A DNA stretch of 64,000 nt, taken from assembly GCA_029204225.1 (NCBI GenBank), contig CM055095.1, forward strand, positions 65,154,625 to 65,218,624, written 5' to 3'. This DNA is from Diphasiastrum complanatum. Lineage: Eukaryota > Streptophyta > Lycopodiopsida > Lycopodiales > Lycopodiaceae. The position numbers were made by a program, and so were the translations under genes. This document shows, piece after piece, positions 46,474-57,893 of this stretch; positions within the stretch are counted from its first letter, which is position 1, and each line of letters starts with the position of its first letter. The notes under the pieces were generated by a model. The model made no database searches, was not told the DNA's origin, and was given only the letters and a program-made list of their open reading frames with translations.

Positions 46474-46535
46474 CAACCCCTATTTCCAAAACTAAGAACT
46501 TGGGCCAAAGTTCTTAGTTTTGGAAATAGGGGTTG
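46474..46535. repeat. perfect 28-bp inverted repeat (hairpin) with 6-bp loop
   Basis: Arm 1 (46474-46501) and arm 2 (46508-46535) are exact reverse complements. The loop is GGGCCA. The hairpin lies 1.7 kb upstream of the WIP gene. It has no coding content. It may be a small fold-back element or a recent inverted duplication. Confidence 0.9.
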
Positions 46536-47886
46536 CCTATACTCTCAAATTCAAAAAACCTAATTGTTGGTAGGGGATGGCCCACCTAAAAGGTGTTCAA
46601 AAGTCATGGCAAATTCTTTTGGCATTGACACAATAGTGATAAGCTTTTATGACGACTTTTTGAAATGTTAGGTGTCACTTTTATGTGACTTTGAGCATTA
46701 AAGTGAGTTTCTTGAAATGCAATTTTTGTGTTTTTATATTTTAGCAATTTCAATGCCCTGTATAATTCAAAGCTTTTTGTGATATATCAATCACCTCATT
46801 TAACTTGGCCCATTTTGCACCACCACAAAGACTTAGGCTTGCCTATCACATTCGAGACGTGAAGAATTCCAATCACTTGTTTTACATGCTACTTACAAAG
46901 ATATACTCACAATTTTTAAATGTGAAACATTTACCCCAAAAGACCCATAGGCTTCATGAGGCATAGTACCTGAGGTCATGTCGAATGAGTTATGTGCTTT
47001 ATAAAGCCCAAAGAAATACAAATAAGAAAGTTTGTCAATCACTAAAAATTCTTGTTCCAAACATACAAGATTGACAAAGAATTCTGCTTGAAGATTAAAA
47101 TTTCTATTGCCCATATGTTGTCACTTTTTGAAGATTGAAATTTGTGTTGATCATATGATGTCACTTTTTGAATGACATTATAACCACAATGTTTTTATAT
47201 AAGACTTCAAAATTCATGTCTTAACATCATGTTGTTTTCTTATGGTTTACATCAATTTTGTTTTATGGTCTCAAAAATCGTGAGATCAGCCAAAATCCAC
47301 CTCTCATCCCCTAAATTCTTGAGAATTGTTGTTATTTGCAAAATTCAAGTCTCTTCGAGAAATGAAGAATAATAATGTGAAAAGGCTTGGACCAGCATGA
47401 TGGAGACTAGCACTACAAATAACAGTGAAGGAAGACATATTAACGTCGTTCATGCTTCTCAACAAAATGTATGTGATGCTTTTCGCACACCTACAAATCC
47501 TCTTCTCACTATAGTACATAGCTATGAATAAGTAGGTTTATGGAGGGAAACATATCCACCAGCTATCTCATGAATTGGCATGGCATGTATAAGGTAGCCT
47601 TGTGTAGATCCTAATTAAGATCCTGTTGCAAATGCCAGGCAAAACGATAGATGTCGAGCCAAATCACCCAACCATTGAGAAACTGAAGATCAATTCTTAA
47701 TCAACTTCACCCCCCCAAGCCACGATGACTAAATATAGGAGAGGAGAGGTTTTTCGTAGCTGAAAACTAGGATCTGAAAGTGGGGTAGTGTTAGAATAAT
47801 AAGCCCAGTCAATGCACTATTTTATTGTGAATAGCAATTTTTTCAGCTTTCAGTATATGCTATAGTGATGAGTGCCATGTCGACAA
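46536..47886. other. intergenic, nothing recognised
   Basis: Only short frames without family signal. Confidence 0.5.
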
Positions 47887-48496
47887 TGTGAAAGATTCAA
47901 CTAGTTTCATCATATTTTGCTATATTTGAGGTTGACTTTTCAAAAGTTCATTAGTCTAAATTTCATTTGCATAAAAACTTTTTGAAAGTGTGAAAAAGTT
48001 AGAATGCGAGTTTGAGTAGATTCAAATTTGAATAGTTGAGTACATTGAATCTAGACCCAAAATTAGTAGGGTTAGCATTTTGGTTGGAAAACCAAGTGGC
48101 CAAATAGGGTTTGGACTTGTTATAAAAGGATGTAACTCATGGAGAGAGCAATCTTCTCTCTTCTCTATCTCATTTATTGCTTATACATGGTTCTCTTGGG
48201 TTCTACTATCCATTGGTGCACTATCTTGGTGATTGCTTGCAATTCTATGTGTAGAATGATCTATATTTGTTATTTTTGGACCCACACGTGTGAAATACAG
48301 TAGCTTGTTGGTTTTGTACGGACAACAATAGTACATAATCATTTTATTCAAGTTTGATCAAGTTCTATTGGTGTTTTCATCTCAATTTGTGTGTAGATGC
48401 TGATTTTTCTACATTGGTGAGATTGGTAGTGTATTTCTCTTTCTAACCAAAGATCATTCAAGTAGATTGGATCTTAAGGATCTGAAATCTTTCACA
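47887..48496 (+). repeat. 5' LTR of family B copy 2
   Basis: Begins TGTGAAAGATTCAAC and ends AAATCTTTCACA. TATA box TATAAAAGG at 48121-48129; palindrome CACACGTGTG at 48283-48292. It is about 40 bp shorter than the 3' LTR because of a gap near 47930. Confidence 0.9.
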
Positions 48497-48508
48497 TGGT
48501 ATCAGAGC
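48497..48508 (+). other. primer-binding site, family B copy 2
   Basis: TGGTATCAGAGC directly after the 5' LTR, complementary to initiator tRNA-Met. Confidence 0.9.
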
Positions 48509-49095
48509 TTGTGTTTCAGGTTATGAAGGAGAAAATCAGATCTATGAATGATTTGGTGAAGATATCAAGTCTAGAGCATGCTAGTGAGGATTTTACACCA
48601 AAATCGGATTTTTTGCTTTTCTAGATTGGATCTTTTGTAGATAAAAATACTAAATAGGTCAATATACTTGATCAATTCCAATTTTTGAATTCACATACTA
48701 GATTTGGCCGATTTTTGGATCATTGGATCAGTCTAAGTGATGGCTTATAGATTGCATATCAAATTTTCAGCATTTGCATGTAGATTTGGAATAGTCAATT
48801 TTTTGTGATTTTGTAAAACCCTAATTTTGATTGGATCTCTAGATAGTGAGGTTGCTGGACTTCATTTGAGTGTGTTTCAATCTTAGGAAGTGGCAAAAGT
48901 CATTAGATTGAGGATAGATTATAGGCTGATCAAGATTCCATGATTCTATGTGTTGATTTGCTTGGATAAGTGCTAGACGAGAATTTGTGAGATACTTTCA
49001 AATCTTGGTGATTTCTTTTGAAAGCATTTGTTGTTGTTCAAAGGAGTGCTTTGTGCATTGAAGCATGTTGAAAGAGAAGATCAGGTCATTGCTAC

Positions 49096-50135
49096 ATGGC
49101 AACCTCAATTGGAGTCATGGTGGAAGCCAATGAGTCTAGATCTACAAAGCCTTTTCAACTTGTACATTCGGATATTCATGGATTTACTACAATTAGCAAT
49201 AGTGGAGCTAAGATGTATGTAGCATTCGTTGATGATTTTAGTAGATTTTGTTGGATCTATCTACTAAACAGCAAGGATGAAGTGTATGATGTTTTTGTCA
49301 AGTTCAAGAATGCAAGGGAGAACGAATTTTCCACAAAGATCAAGTGCTTGAGAGGTGACAATGGTTGTGAGTACATACATATCTAACAAGTTCAAGGCCT
49401 TTTGTGATGAGCATGGGATCAAGAGGGAGTATCAACATCAAGGACCCCACAACAAAATGGAGTGGCTGAAAGGAAGAATAAGACTTTATGTGAAAGTGCT
49501 AAAGCTATGAGGTTAAGTACTAATCTTGACAAACCATTTTTGGATCAAGCTTTGTTGTGTGCCAATTTCTTGTCCAATAGGTGGCCGAGTGCTATTTTTG
49601 GATGGAAGGACACCTTTTGAGATGCTATTCAAGAGGAGGCCGAGTGTCCACTTTCCAAGAACCTTTGGATGCACATGCTATGTCAACATTTCTCTTGAAT
49701 ATAGGACCAAGGAGGATCCATCTTCAAGAAGAGGTATTTTTTGTTGGATATAGTGAGGTGAGTAAAGCCTATAAGGTTTACATTCCTTCTACTAACAAAG
49801 TGATTGTTGGTAGAGATGTCATTTTTTATGAGGGGAACATTCCAAAGGTTTCTTCAAGCATGATTGATGGTAGAGTGTATGGATCTAACATTATTGATGT
49901 TGATGAGAAGGATCTTACTTTGGATGGTGGTGATGATGGACCTTCATTAAGTCAAAAGCCAAGGAGAACATCAAGAGAAAGACACATACCTTCAAGGCTC
50001 ATAGTTTCTGGAAATTATGTTGCTTTCCTAACCTCTTTGGATGAGCCTACAAGTGTAGATCAAGCAAGGAAAGAAGAAGAGTGGATCCAAGCAATGGATC
50101 TTGAGTATCAATATCTTATGAAGAGTGGAACATCT
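49096..50135 (+). pseudogene. Copia integrase and connector, family B copy 2 (broken)
   Basis: The start codon region of gag (MATSIGVMVEANE) is fused by deletion to RSTKPFQLVHSDIHGF of integrase. The second Asp motif reads RGDNGCEYI. A frameshift follows near 49380. NGVAERKNKTL near 49460-49490 keeps the Glu. The connector with VIVGRDVIFYEGN and QAMDLEYQYLMKSGT is open in 49740-50135. The product would lack gag and protease. Confidence 0.83.
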
Positions 50136-51226
50136 TTTGGAGGATCTTCTTGTGTAGATGGTGCTATGCAAGTGGATGGATGTTATCTTGCTGTAAAATC
50201 AAGGAATGGATTTGGAAAACAAATTTTGTTCAATGACTTTGATGGTCAAGTTGATGGTCAAGAAGTCGATCTCAAAGCGCTTCAACTAGTCAAAGAGAAG
50301 GTGGCAATTTGGAGCTAGTCAAGAGCATTAAAGGAGAGGTAATTGGCAAAGATGTTATGGATCTGTTTTTGCAGCATATTGAAGACTCAAGTAAGGTCAA
50401 AGGAGCAGCAAGGAAGTATTGTTCAAGCTCACTTTACTTGTTCTATCTCATGTTTGAGCAATTTCATATGGATGTGTGCAAATTGTCAAGGTATGGTAAA
50501 ACTAGCTACATTGGTGATCATTGTTTTGATGTTGAATTTGTACTAGCATTCTTGGCTGATTTTGCTGATGGAAATGAAGCTATTGGAGGTTCATTGTGTC
50601 ACTCATTCATGGTCAAGTCATCAAGGTATGATGGTATCTTGAGGCAAGATGAAGATGGAGGCTCATTCATGGAGTATCATGGTGGATACAAGACAACAAA
50701 GGAAAAAGGAGGAGGAGACATGCAAGCAAAAGTTGATCACTCACATTTATTGGTTCTTTGCTGTATTTTTTCAGAGATTTTAGAGTTGAAAGCATGGTGG
50801 AATCATCTTATTTACATTCTATTTGATTCTTCATGTTCTAGTTACATCTTGATATATAAAATTGATGTAAGAAATAGTGAAGCATCCCAAGTGGCCACTA
50901 TTCTCTATATCAATTATGGTTATTTCTATTTTGAGCATTACATGATCATTGAAAGGAGGTCTATTATCAGGAAGAAGATTATTCTTATGATGGATCCAAG
51001 TTCTATTGTCAAAAACTATGCTAGAAACAAGCATATTGAGGTGCAACAACGTTTTGTGAGGGAGCAAGTCATTGCAAAGGAGGTGGAGCTTCAACATGTG
51101 TCTTCAAGGGAATGTGTAGCTGATATCTTCACCAAAGCATTGGGAAAAGACTTGTTCATGAAGCATAGGACTTCACTTGGAGTGTTATCAAAGTCTATGC
51201 TAAAACTAGTTGAAGAGGGAGTGTGA
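50136..51226 (+). CDS. novel coding segment replacing reverse transcriptase, family B copy 2, fused to RNase H tail
   Basis: Here the segment is open for about 305 codons from 50309 to the stop at 51226; one shift near 50310 separates it from the connector frame. Landmarks match copy 1: GEVIGKDVMDLFLQHI, FADGNEAIGGSLCHSFMVKS, SRYDGILRQDEDGGSFMEYH and NSEASQVATILYINYG. It then runs in frame into the RNase H tail HIEVQQRFVREQVIAKEVEL and VADIFTKALGKDL. The RNase H core is lost between two copies of ATGCTAGGAGCA seen in copy 1. Function unknown. Confidence 0.75.
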
Positions 51227-51872
51227 AAGATTCAACTAGTTTCATCACATTTTGCCATATTTCCATATTTCACATATTGAGGCCAAAACTTGTTTTAGAC
51301 TTAGAGGTTGACTTTTCAAAAGTTCATTAGTCTAAATTTCATTTGAATAAACACTTTTTGAAGGTGTGAAAAAGTTAGAATGCGAGTTTGAGTAGATTCA
51401 AATTTGAATAGTTGGGTACATTGAATCTAGACCCAGAATTAGTAGGGTTAGCATTTTGGTGGGAAAGCCAAGTGGCCAAATAGGGTTTGGACCTGCTATA
51501 AAAGGATGTAACTCATGGAGAGAGCAATCTTCTCTCTTCTCTATCTCATTTCATGCTTATACATGGTTCTCTTAGGTTCTACTATCCATTGGTGCACTAT
51601 CTTGGTGGTTGCTTGCAATTCTATGTGTAGGATGATCTATATTTGCTATTTTTGGATCCACACGTGTGAAATACATTAGCTTGCTGGTTTTGTACGGACA
51701 ACAACAGTACATAATCATTTCATTCAAGTTTGATCAAGCTCTATTGGTGTTTGCATCTCAATTTGTGCGTAGATGCTGATGTTTCTACATTGGTGAGATT
51801 GGTAGTGTATTTCTCTTTCTAAACAAAGATCATTCAAGTAGATTGGATCTTAAGGATCTGAAATCTTTCACA
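51222..51872 (+). repeat. 3' LTR of family B copy 2
   Basis: 651 bp with the same ends as the 5' LTR, preceded by the purine tract GAAGAGGGAG. It is followed immediately by TGGTATCAGAG (51873-51883), the start of a primer-binding site. Confidence 0.9.
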
Positions 51873-53054
51873 TGGTATCAGAGTCAATGAGTCGGAAAAT
51901 TTGTTTCGTAACGGAGATCAGTTTGCGGGTTTTGACATTTTGCGAGTAGATTACTTGCGAGTTTTGCAAGTTTCTATGCAATGAGGATAGCAAAAATTGA
52001 ATGCATGTGGCATGCCATAAAGTTTTGACATTTTTGGAAGTCCGTTGAGTCAATGGTGTGATGAAAGTCAAATTCTCAGTTTCATTAGTCCAAGAAAATT
52101 GTATATGGTTAAAGGGATATGATGTTTTGCAGTTGAACATTTGAATTGATAGTAACTCTAACTCCTAAATACATTAGAGAATCCCAACTCTTATGATTTT
52201 GAAATTTTTTATTTTGGATATATTTGAGTACATTCTAAAAAGGGAGGATGTAAGAGGTTCTGTACATCATTAGTTTTAAAGCGTAGATCACGTACATCAA
52301 GTCACCAGCTCCGCAACTAAGATTGAGTAGCAACATTCTAAAACTTGTATGATGCAAAAATTTGATAGGTTGGCTTTTGTCATTTTTATAATGATCATTC
52401 ATGTAGTCAATCAAAGATCAACTATAAAAGATAAAATTAAAAATTTACTACCACTTCAGAAAATCACTAGCATATTAACTAATTAGTTGAAAAACTTAGA
52501 TTGGATGATTCATAATGACTTTTCAAATTGGGATTTCTGCAACTTCATAAGAAAACTAAAATCACTTTTTTGCGTAAAATTATTTTTTTAAGTGCAGGCT
52601 CTTTGACTTTTTAAAATCTTCAAAATGCACATACCATATTTTCAAAAATACATTAGTAAGAAACTACACAATTATATGCATTGCAAATTTGATATTGTTT
52701 TAAAAAATATCACAAACAAAAAATGAACTTAAAATTCATATAGCTAATTAACTCTTCGCTGAGATTTTGTTATATGTACTTGCATAAATCATCCAATAAA
52801 TTTTTTTCATAACAAATAAATTTATCTAAACGCAGAATAATAGTGCATAAATAAACAAGAACTTTTTATAAATCTAAGAATAAGCTCATAAGCATAATAT
52901 CTCAAATATATCCTTGTGAATCTCACATAAATAAAATCTTGATTCTCAAATTTGGCACTTTCCATTCAAATATAAGTATCCAATAAGATAAGGCTCTGGC
53001 CAATTACATTTATGTTTGCCAAACAATATCTAGCAACATATTTTCCCTAAGGTA
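51873..53054. other. AT-rich region, no gene seen
   Basis: It starts with the primer-site-like TGGTATCAGAG and soon loses similarity to any element. Homopolymer-rich DNA follows. Confidence 0.5.
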
Positions 53055-53404
53055 TCAAGCAATATCTAGTAACATCTCAGGTAAGGCCTTCTCGGCTGAT
53101 TGAGAGGCTTGCCCCTCATCAACGACATCAGTAGCCCTCTCAGTGAAAATTTGAGGGGGCTCAATAATATCATCTCTCAATCCAACTAGCTCCCCTTCTT
53201 CGTTTAGTAATGGGGGAACTGGTTCGAATGAGGCACTTTGGAACCTCTCACTATTGTTGATTGCTCGAGCCCCAACTTCCTGATCTTCATCTAGAAGTTC
53301 TCGAATAGCAGCCACTCTCATCTCAATATACGTTGTCTGGACTTCATCCACTTCAACAGCTATGCAATTATTGTTTTTCTTAAGGGCACAGCATGTGGTA
53401 GTAC
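53055..53404 (-). pseudogene. methyltransferase last exon with motif II
   Basis: The frame opens after acceptor ACATGTAG and encodes CALKKNNNCIAVEVDEVQTT, in which the acidic Glu/Asp would bind the ribose of S-adenosylmethionine. It continues in an acidic tail with EPVPPLLNEEGELVG and stops at 53055. Confidence 0.75.
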
Positions 53405-53518
53405 CTACATGTAAAAGTATATAAAAGAATAAGTAATTTGCAAAAAACAAAAATTAAATTTGAAAGTTAATAATCAGTAATAAGAACTAATTGTAAGGAA
53501 AGAAACACATCTTCATAC

Positions 53519-53805
53519 TTGTTCCTGCAAACATGTCCAGAATCCAATCATCCTCATTCAAAAACATATCAATCAACTTATTGATTAGTCTCTGGGGCTT
53601 TTGGTAGGGGTTAACCAAAGACCTATCACCCTCTAAGTGTCTCAATTTTCGAGTGACAGCTGGACAAGAAATGACATTACTACATTGCTCATTGCAATGA
53701 ATTCGTAATCTCTTTTTCTCATGGACATCATAGTAGCCCACGGTCATCATTTCAAAAGAACTGATAAGCCGGCAGCCCAGTGCACGCTCAAGATTTGTTT
53801 TGTTC
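53519..53805 (-). pseudogene. methyltransferase exon with motifs X and I
   Basis: The acceptor ATATGCAG and donor GTATGAAG frame an open exon of 287 bp. It carries KTNLERALGCRLISSFEMM, then the KPQRLINKLIDMF segment and WILDMFAGT, the S-adenosylmethionine-binding loop. Splicing over the 114-bp intron (53518-53405) restores a Gly-rich-loop-like Ser/Thr run followed by CCALKKNNNC, as expected for this fold. Confidence 0.75.
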
Positions 53806-53900
53806 CTGCATATGTTATACCATATTAGTATTCAGACATACATTTTCAAACATTAACTAAATCAAAATAAATATCACAATATGTAACTAAAATGACATAC

Positions 53901-54175
53901 CATACAAGGTGCTCAATAGCATGACATGTAGTTTTCATAGATGCAATGACTGATGACGATTGAGCCACGCTATGGAAAATCACACATCTCCATTAAGAAG
54001 ATGTTGTCAAGGCAACAAAATCAGTCACCAGCTTAGTTATTTGAGGGTAAGGAAATGGTTTCATGTCATTAATGGAACCGGGCATTCTGAAACCATATGG
54101 AATATCCACAATAGCAAGAGTATACTCATGCTTTGGGACATCTTCTATCAATTTCGAGACATCAATACAAACAAC
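53901..54175 (-). pseudogene. methyltransferase exon with catalytic motif IV
   Basis: The acceptor ATCAG precedes GTTGTTTGTATTG and the donor GTATGT follows codons for EHLV. VPKHEYTLAIVDIPYGFRMP holds the catalytic loop; DIPY replaces the usual D/N/S-PP-Y/F. A TAA near 53995 is followed in frame by SVAQSSSVIASMKTTCHAIE. Confidence 0.7.
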
Positions 54176-54654
54176 CTGATACATAAATGTTCATCAAATC
54201 CAAAAGACAAGTGAAGATCTTGTAATCCTCAGACACTGGAGAGAGAGAATCATTCAACTGAATCCTCATTCGTTTTTCTTTAGCCCTCTGTATACGCGAT
54301 AAAAAATTTGGAGGACAATCCAAGTCCTCTCTAGCCTTTGTTTCCTTGGTTGTAAAACCACAACAGCAAATATATAGGTTTAATAACGCATTATAAAGAT
54401 TTAAAACAAAACATAAATATATTACTTTTACATTCTTACCTTATAATTTTGGAAAGCCAAAAAAAATTCAGACAGAGCTTTCATTGAGCTAGTAGTCAGA
54501 TTGTTTTGTTTGACCTCATCCCAGCTGAAACAATTAAGCCGCTTCATCATCACCTCTTGAATTTGGATGAACACTTTGTGACTGCAAATATAACGTGATG
54601 AGAAAAACAAATAATGATTGGAAATAGTGAGCAACATAAACTCGATGTCGTACA

Positions 54655-54709
54655 TTGAGTTGGTGATACTAACTCGATGTAGTGCATGGAGTTAGTATCA
54701 CCAACTCAA
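54655..54709. repeat. 25-bp inverted repeat inside a methyltransferase-gene intron
   Basis: Arms 54655-54679 and 54685-54709 pair with one mismatch over a 5-base loop. Weaker pairing extends outward to about 54640-54722. Copy A has a related inverted repeat in the same intron (about 11118-11172). Confidence 0.85.
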
Positions 54710-55380
54710 TCTAGTACATCGATTTGCAAAGCCAGTATTATACTAATAGAAACATAAAACGATTGAATATCAAAAATAGCTTCCTTTTTAAACTCAAGGT
54801 GCATTTTGTCCATGCTGAGCTCCTTTGAGACTACACGTGAAAGCACTGACACAATGGTGGTCTCATCCTTGATCCCTTGAAGATATCTCCACCAATGCCC
54901 CCTCATATCATCAGTGAGATCCTCAATCTGAAGGTCAAGCTTCTTTGTAACCTCTTTCGACAAAGCGATAAGAATAGGTTTTCCCTTCGAGACCTTCTAG
55001 CCCTTCAGCTCTTTATTCTCCCACATTCTGAAAATAGTGTCTTGAATATCCCACACCTGTCCTTGACAAAAAGCCGATTGAAACCATGAATCATATTTAT
55101 GTAGGCCATGTGACTCTTTGGTCTCATCAACGAGAACTCCAACCTCTAGCAAACATTGGCGCCTCAATGCACCATCAGCTTTTTCATGAGATTTAAGATA
55201 ATCAACATATTCATGGTGAAAAAATCATATTTTTTCAGCAAATGGCATTATGGCCCCAGGCCAGTAACTTCGCTTCTTCAAGTGTCAGATCATAGAATAT
55301 TTTACATTCAACAAATCAAAAAATACCAGTTGTGGGATAAGCGGCCACTAGATGTTTTCGCACCTTGGCTGAGTGGGAGC

Positions 55381-56079
55381 TATGAAGAATTGAAAAAGAT
55401 TATCTATGTTAGATATAGGGGCATTATGTTTTTATATCAAGCATCTAGGTGTAGGATGTTGATAGGACCAAATTTGGCATAGATGGCAAATTACCCATTT
55501 CCACTTGTAATGCCACTATTTAGCCAAAATAGAGTAAGAGGCTAAACTCGTGCCAATTAGAGTGTAGACAAGTGTAATACTTTTGTTTGATGAAATTTAA
55601 GAGGTCCAATAGGATTTAGAAGTGGAACCTTGAGGGGTCCAATAGAAGTTGAGGTTTGCTTGAAAATGGTCCAATAGAATTTAGAGGTGAATGGATCAAT
55701 GGTTCAATAGGATTAAGAGGTGGCAAAAGTGTGGTCCAATCATAGTTAAGCATAGTGATAGCTCGTGGATCTACTAGTATCATTGTACTTCTCATTTGAA
55801 TCTAATTGATTTTGAGATTGAGTGGATTTTGTGAGTAATTGGTTTTCTAGCTTTCTCTCTCTACTTGAGAGCTCATGACGATTTTCTCTCTCTACTCGAG
55901 GAGAGCAGCTTGTTTTTACTTAGATTATTTTTGGAGAACTTCCCACATGTGTGAGTGAGAGTTGTAAGTGATTGAATGCATGTAGTAGTGTGTTTTTTCC
56001 ATAGAATCAAAGATAGATCTTGAATCTCAATCTAGTCTTGATCTTGGTGCATCTACACACCTTAGGAGCTCACAAGTAC
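55381..56079 (+). repeat. 5' LTR of family D
   Basis: 699 bp, starting TATGAAGAATTG (TGTGAAG in the partner) and ending CACAAGTAC. A CACATGTG palindrome lies at 55944-55951. Homology to the 3' LTR stops at 56079. Confidence 0.9.
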
Positions 56080-56101
56080 CTTAGGTAGGCTCTGATACCA
56101 T
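56080..56101 (-). other. inverted primer-binding site segment
   Basis: The 22 bp read on the minus strand start ATGGTATCAGAGC. This is a correct initiator-Met primer site in the wrong orientation for this plus-strand element. It is bounded by GTAC at 56076-56079 and 56102-56105. Confidence 0.8.
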
Positions 56102-56110
56102 GTACCAAGT

Positions 56111-57089
56111 TTGGAGGCTCTCCAAAGTGTGCTAATTTCTAAAGAATCAAGACAAGAGTACAAGCTCTTGAGGATGGACAAGCTTTCTCTCACTCATAAT
56201 GATGGCAAAGCCCTCTTTTCCAAGGACAAGCACAAAGGGAGGAGCAAGAACCAATCTCAACAATCCTCAAGCAAGAACAAAGCCAAATCCCAAGACAAAG
56301 ATGAGGAGGAAGATGATTCCTCTAATGCTTCATCATCCAAGCTCAAGAAGAAGAAGATCAAGTGCTTTTATTGTGGCAAGAAAGGTCATTATGCCACCAA
56401 TTGCTTCAAGAAGAAGAATCAACTCAAGCAAGCCAACATTACCAATGAGAAGGAAGACACTATTGCAAGTGAGGGAGAGGGATCTCATATGGTCTCTAGC
56501 TTCTCATCCACTCCTTTCAAGAAGGACGGCTTATGGTATATTGATAGTGGAGCCTCTTCACATATGTGTAGCTCCAAGGATTCTTTCTCTTCTATTGCAC
56601 CTTATGATGGAATCAAGAAATCAATATACACTGCAAATGATTTTGAATGTTCTATTGAAGCCATAGGGAACATTCCCTTAAAGCTTGCATCCTCAAAAAG
56701 TTCTTTCTCTTTCTAAAGTGCTTTATGTGCCTAAGCTTACTAAGAATCTCATTAGTATTGGCCAATTGCTTGATAATGGCCTTGATGTAAAATTCAATGT
56801 TGATACTTGTATTATCAAGAAGAATGATGAGATACTTGCATTAGGATCTAGATTTGAAGGCATCTATAAACTAGATCCAAATGAATATGTGAATTCTTGT
56901 AATGTTGCTCTTGTGAACAAGCTCTCAATGGAGGAATTATGGCATAGGAGGTTGGGACATCCCAACTACAAATCCATGCTCTCTATGATCAAAGAGGCCA
57001 AAGCTATTGGCTTGCCAAAGTCATTCTCCAATCTCACAAAAAGCCATTTACAAGATCTTCTATCAAAAGCGAGCATCCTTTGGAGTTAA
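56111..57089 (+). pseudogene. Copia gag (partial), protease and pre-integrase, family D
   Basis: Gag starts abruptly at a point that corresponds to its C-terminal third (QEYKLLRMDKLSLTHNDGKA), so the capsid part is lost. The zinc knuckle CFYCGKKGHYATNC lies at 56365-56410. The protease site WYIDSGASSHM is at about 56535. A shift near 56690 leads to the second frame with LVNKLSMEELWHRRLGHPN. Without capsid it cannot form particles alone. Confidence 0.87.
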
Positions 57090-57884
57090 TCCACTCGGAT
57101 GTGCATTTCTCATCAACTATAAGCAAGGGAGGAGCCACTTGTTTTGTTACTTTCATTGATGATTTCACAAGATTCACTTGGATATATCTTCTTGCTTCTA
57201 AATCTATGGTGTTTGACCATTTGCTTATTTTCAAAGCTTATGTAGAGAAGCAATTCTCATTCAAGATTAAAGATCTTAGATGTGATGGAGGCGGTGAATA
57301 TATCACCAATAGATTTCATGATTTTTGTGAGCTTGAAGGCATTAAAAGAGAGTTCTCTTGTGCCTATTCTCCATCTCAAAATGGAGTGGCCAAGAGAAAG
57401 AATAGATCTCTATGTGAATGTCCAAAATCTATGAGAATTGAGGCATCTTTGCCAAAAGATTTTTGGGGAGGCCACTAATTGTGCAAACTGTCTTTGCAAT
57501 AGGCTCCCACATATAGCTCTTGGAGGAAAGTCACCATATGAAATCTTATATTTGAAGAAGCCTAAGGTTGATCACCTTAGAGTTTTTGGATGCATATGCT
57601 TTGCCCATATTCCCTTGGAAACAAGGACGAAGGAAGATCCTAGTGCATGCAAAGGGATCATGGTTGGATACTCATCCACCAAAAAGGCCTATAGAGTCTT
57701 TGTACTCTCTACTTCTCAAGTTATTGAAAGTAGAGATGTTGTCTTTCATGAAGATCAACATTCATCTTTTGAAGAGGCCGAGATCAAGAAGTCTATGGAT
57801 GCATCACCTATTATTGATTTTGAAGACAATTATGATGTGATGGGGTCAAGAATTGAAGAAGACTCTCCTCGGATTTTCTCATGA
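57080..57884 (+). pseudogene. Copia integrase and connector, family D
   Basis: The core has HSDVHFSS (first Asp), LRCDGGGEYIT (second Asp) and NGVAKRKNRSL, where the catalytic Glu of the usual ERKN is replaced by Lys. A frameshift occurs near 57460 (two frames, 57080-57478 and 57438-57884). The connector VIESRDVVFHEDQ is kept. Integrase is inactive by the lost Glu and the shift. Confidence 0.87.
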
Positions 57885-57893
57885 AGAAGATCC

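Larger units (their letters stand above)
47887..51872 (+). mobile_element. Copia element, family B copy 2, internally deleted
   Basis: Plus-strand element of 3986 bp with both LTRs and primer site. Relative to 14208-20066 it lacks most of gag, protease and the start of integrase: the frame jumps from gag codon 13 to the integrase SRSTKPFQLVHSD. It also lacks the RNase H core. It keeps the rest of integrase, the connector and the novel RT-replacing segment. No matching target duplication is seen. The base next to the 3' LTR starts a second primer-site-like sequence, so the right end is rearranged. Confidence 0.9.
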
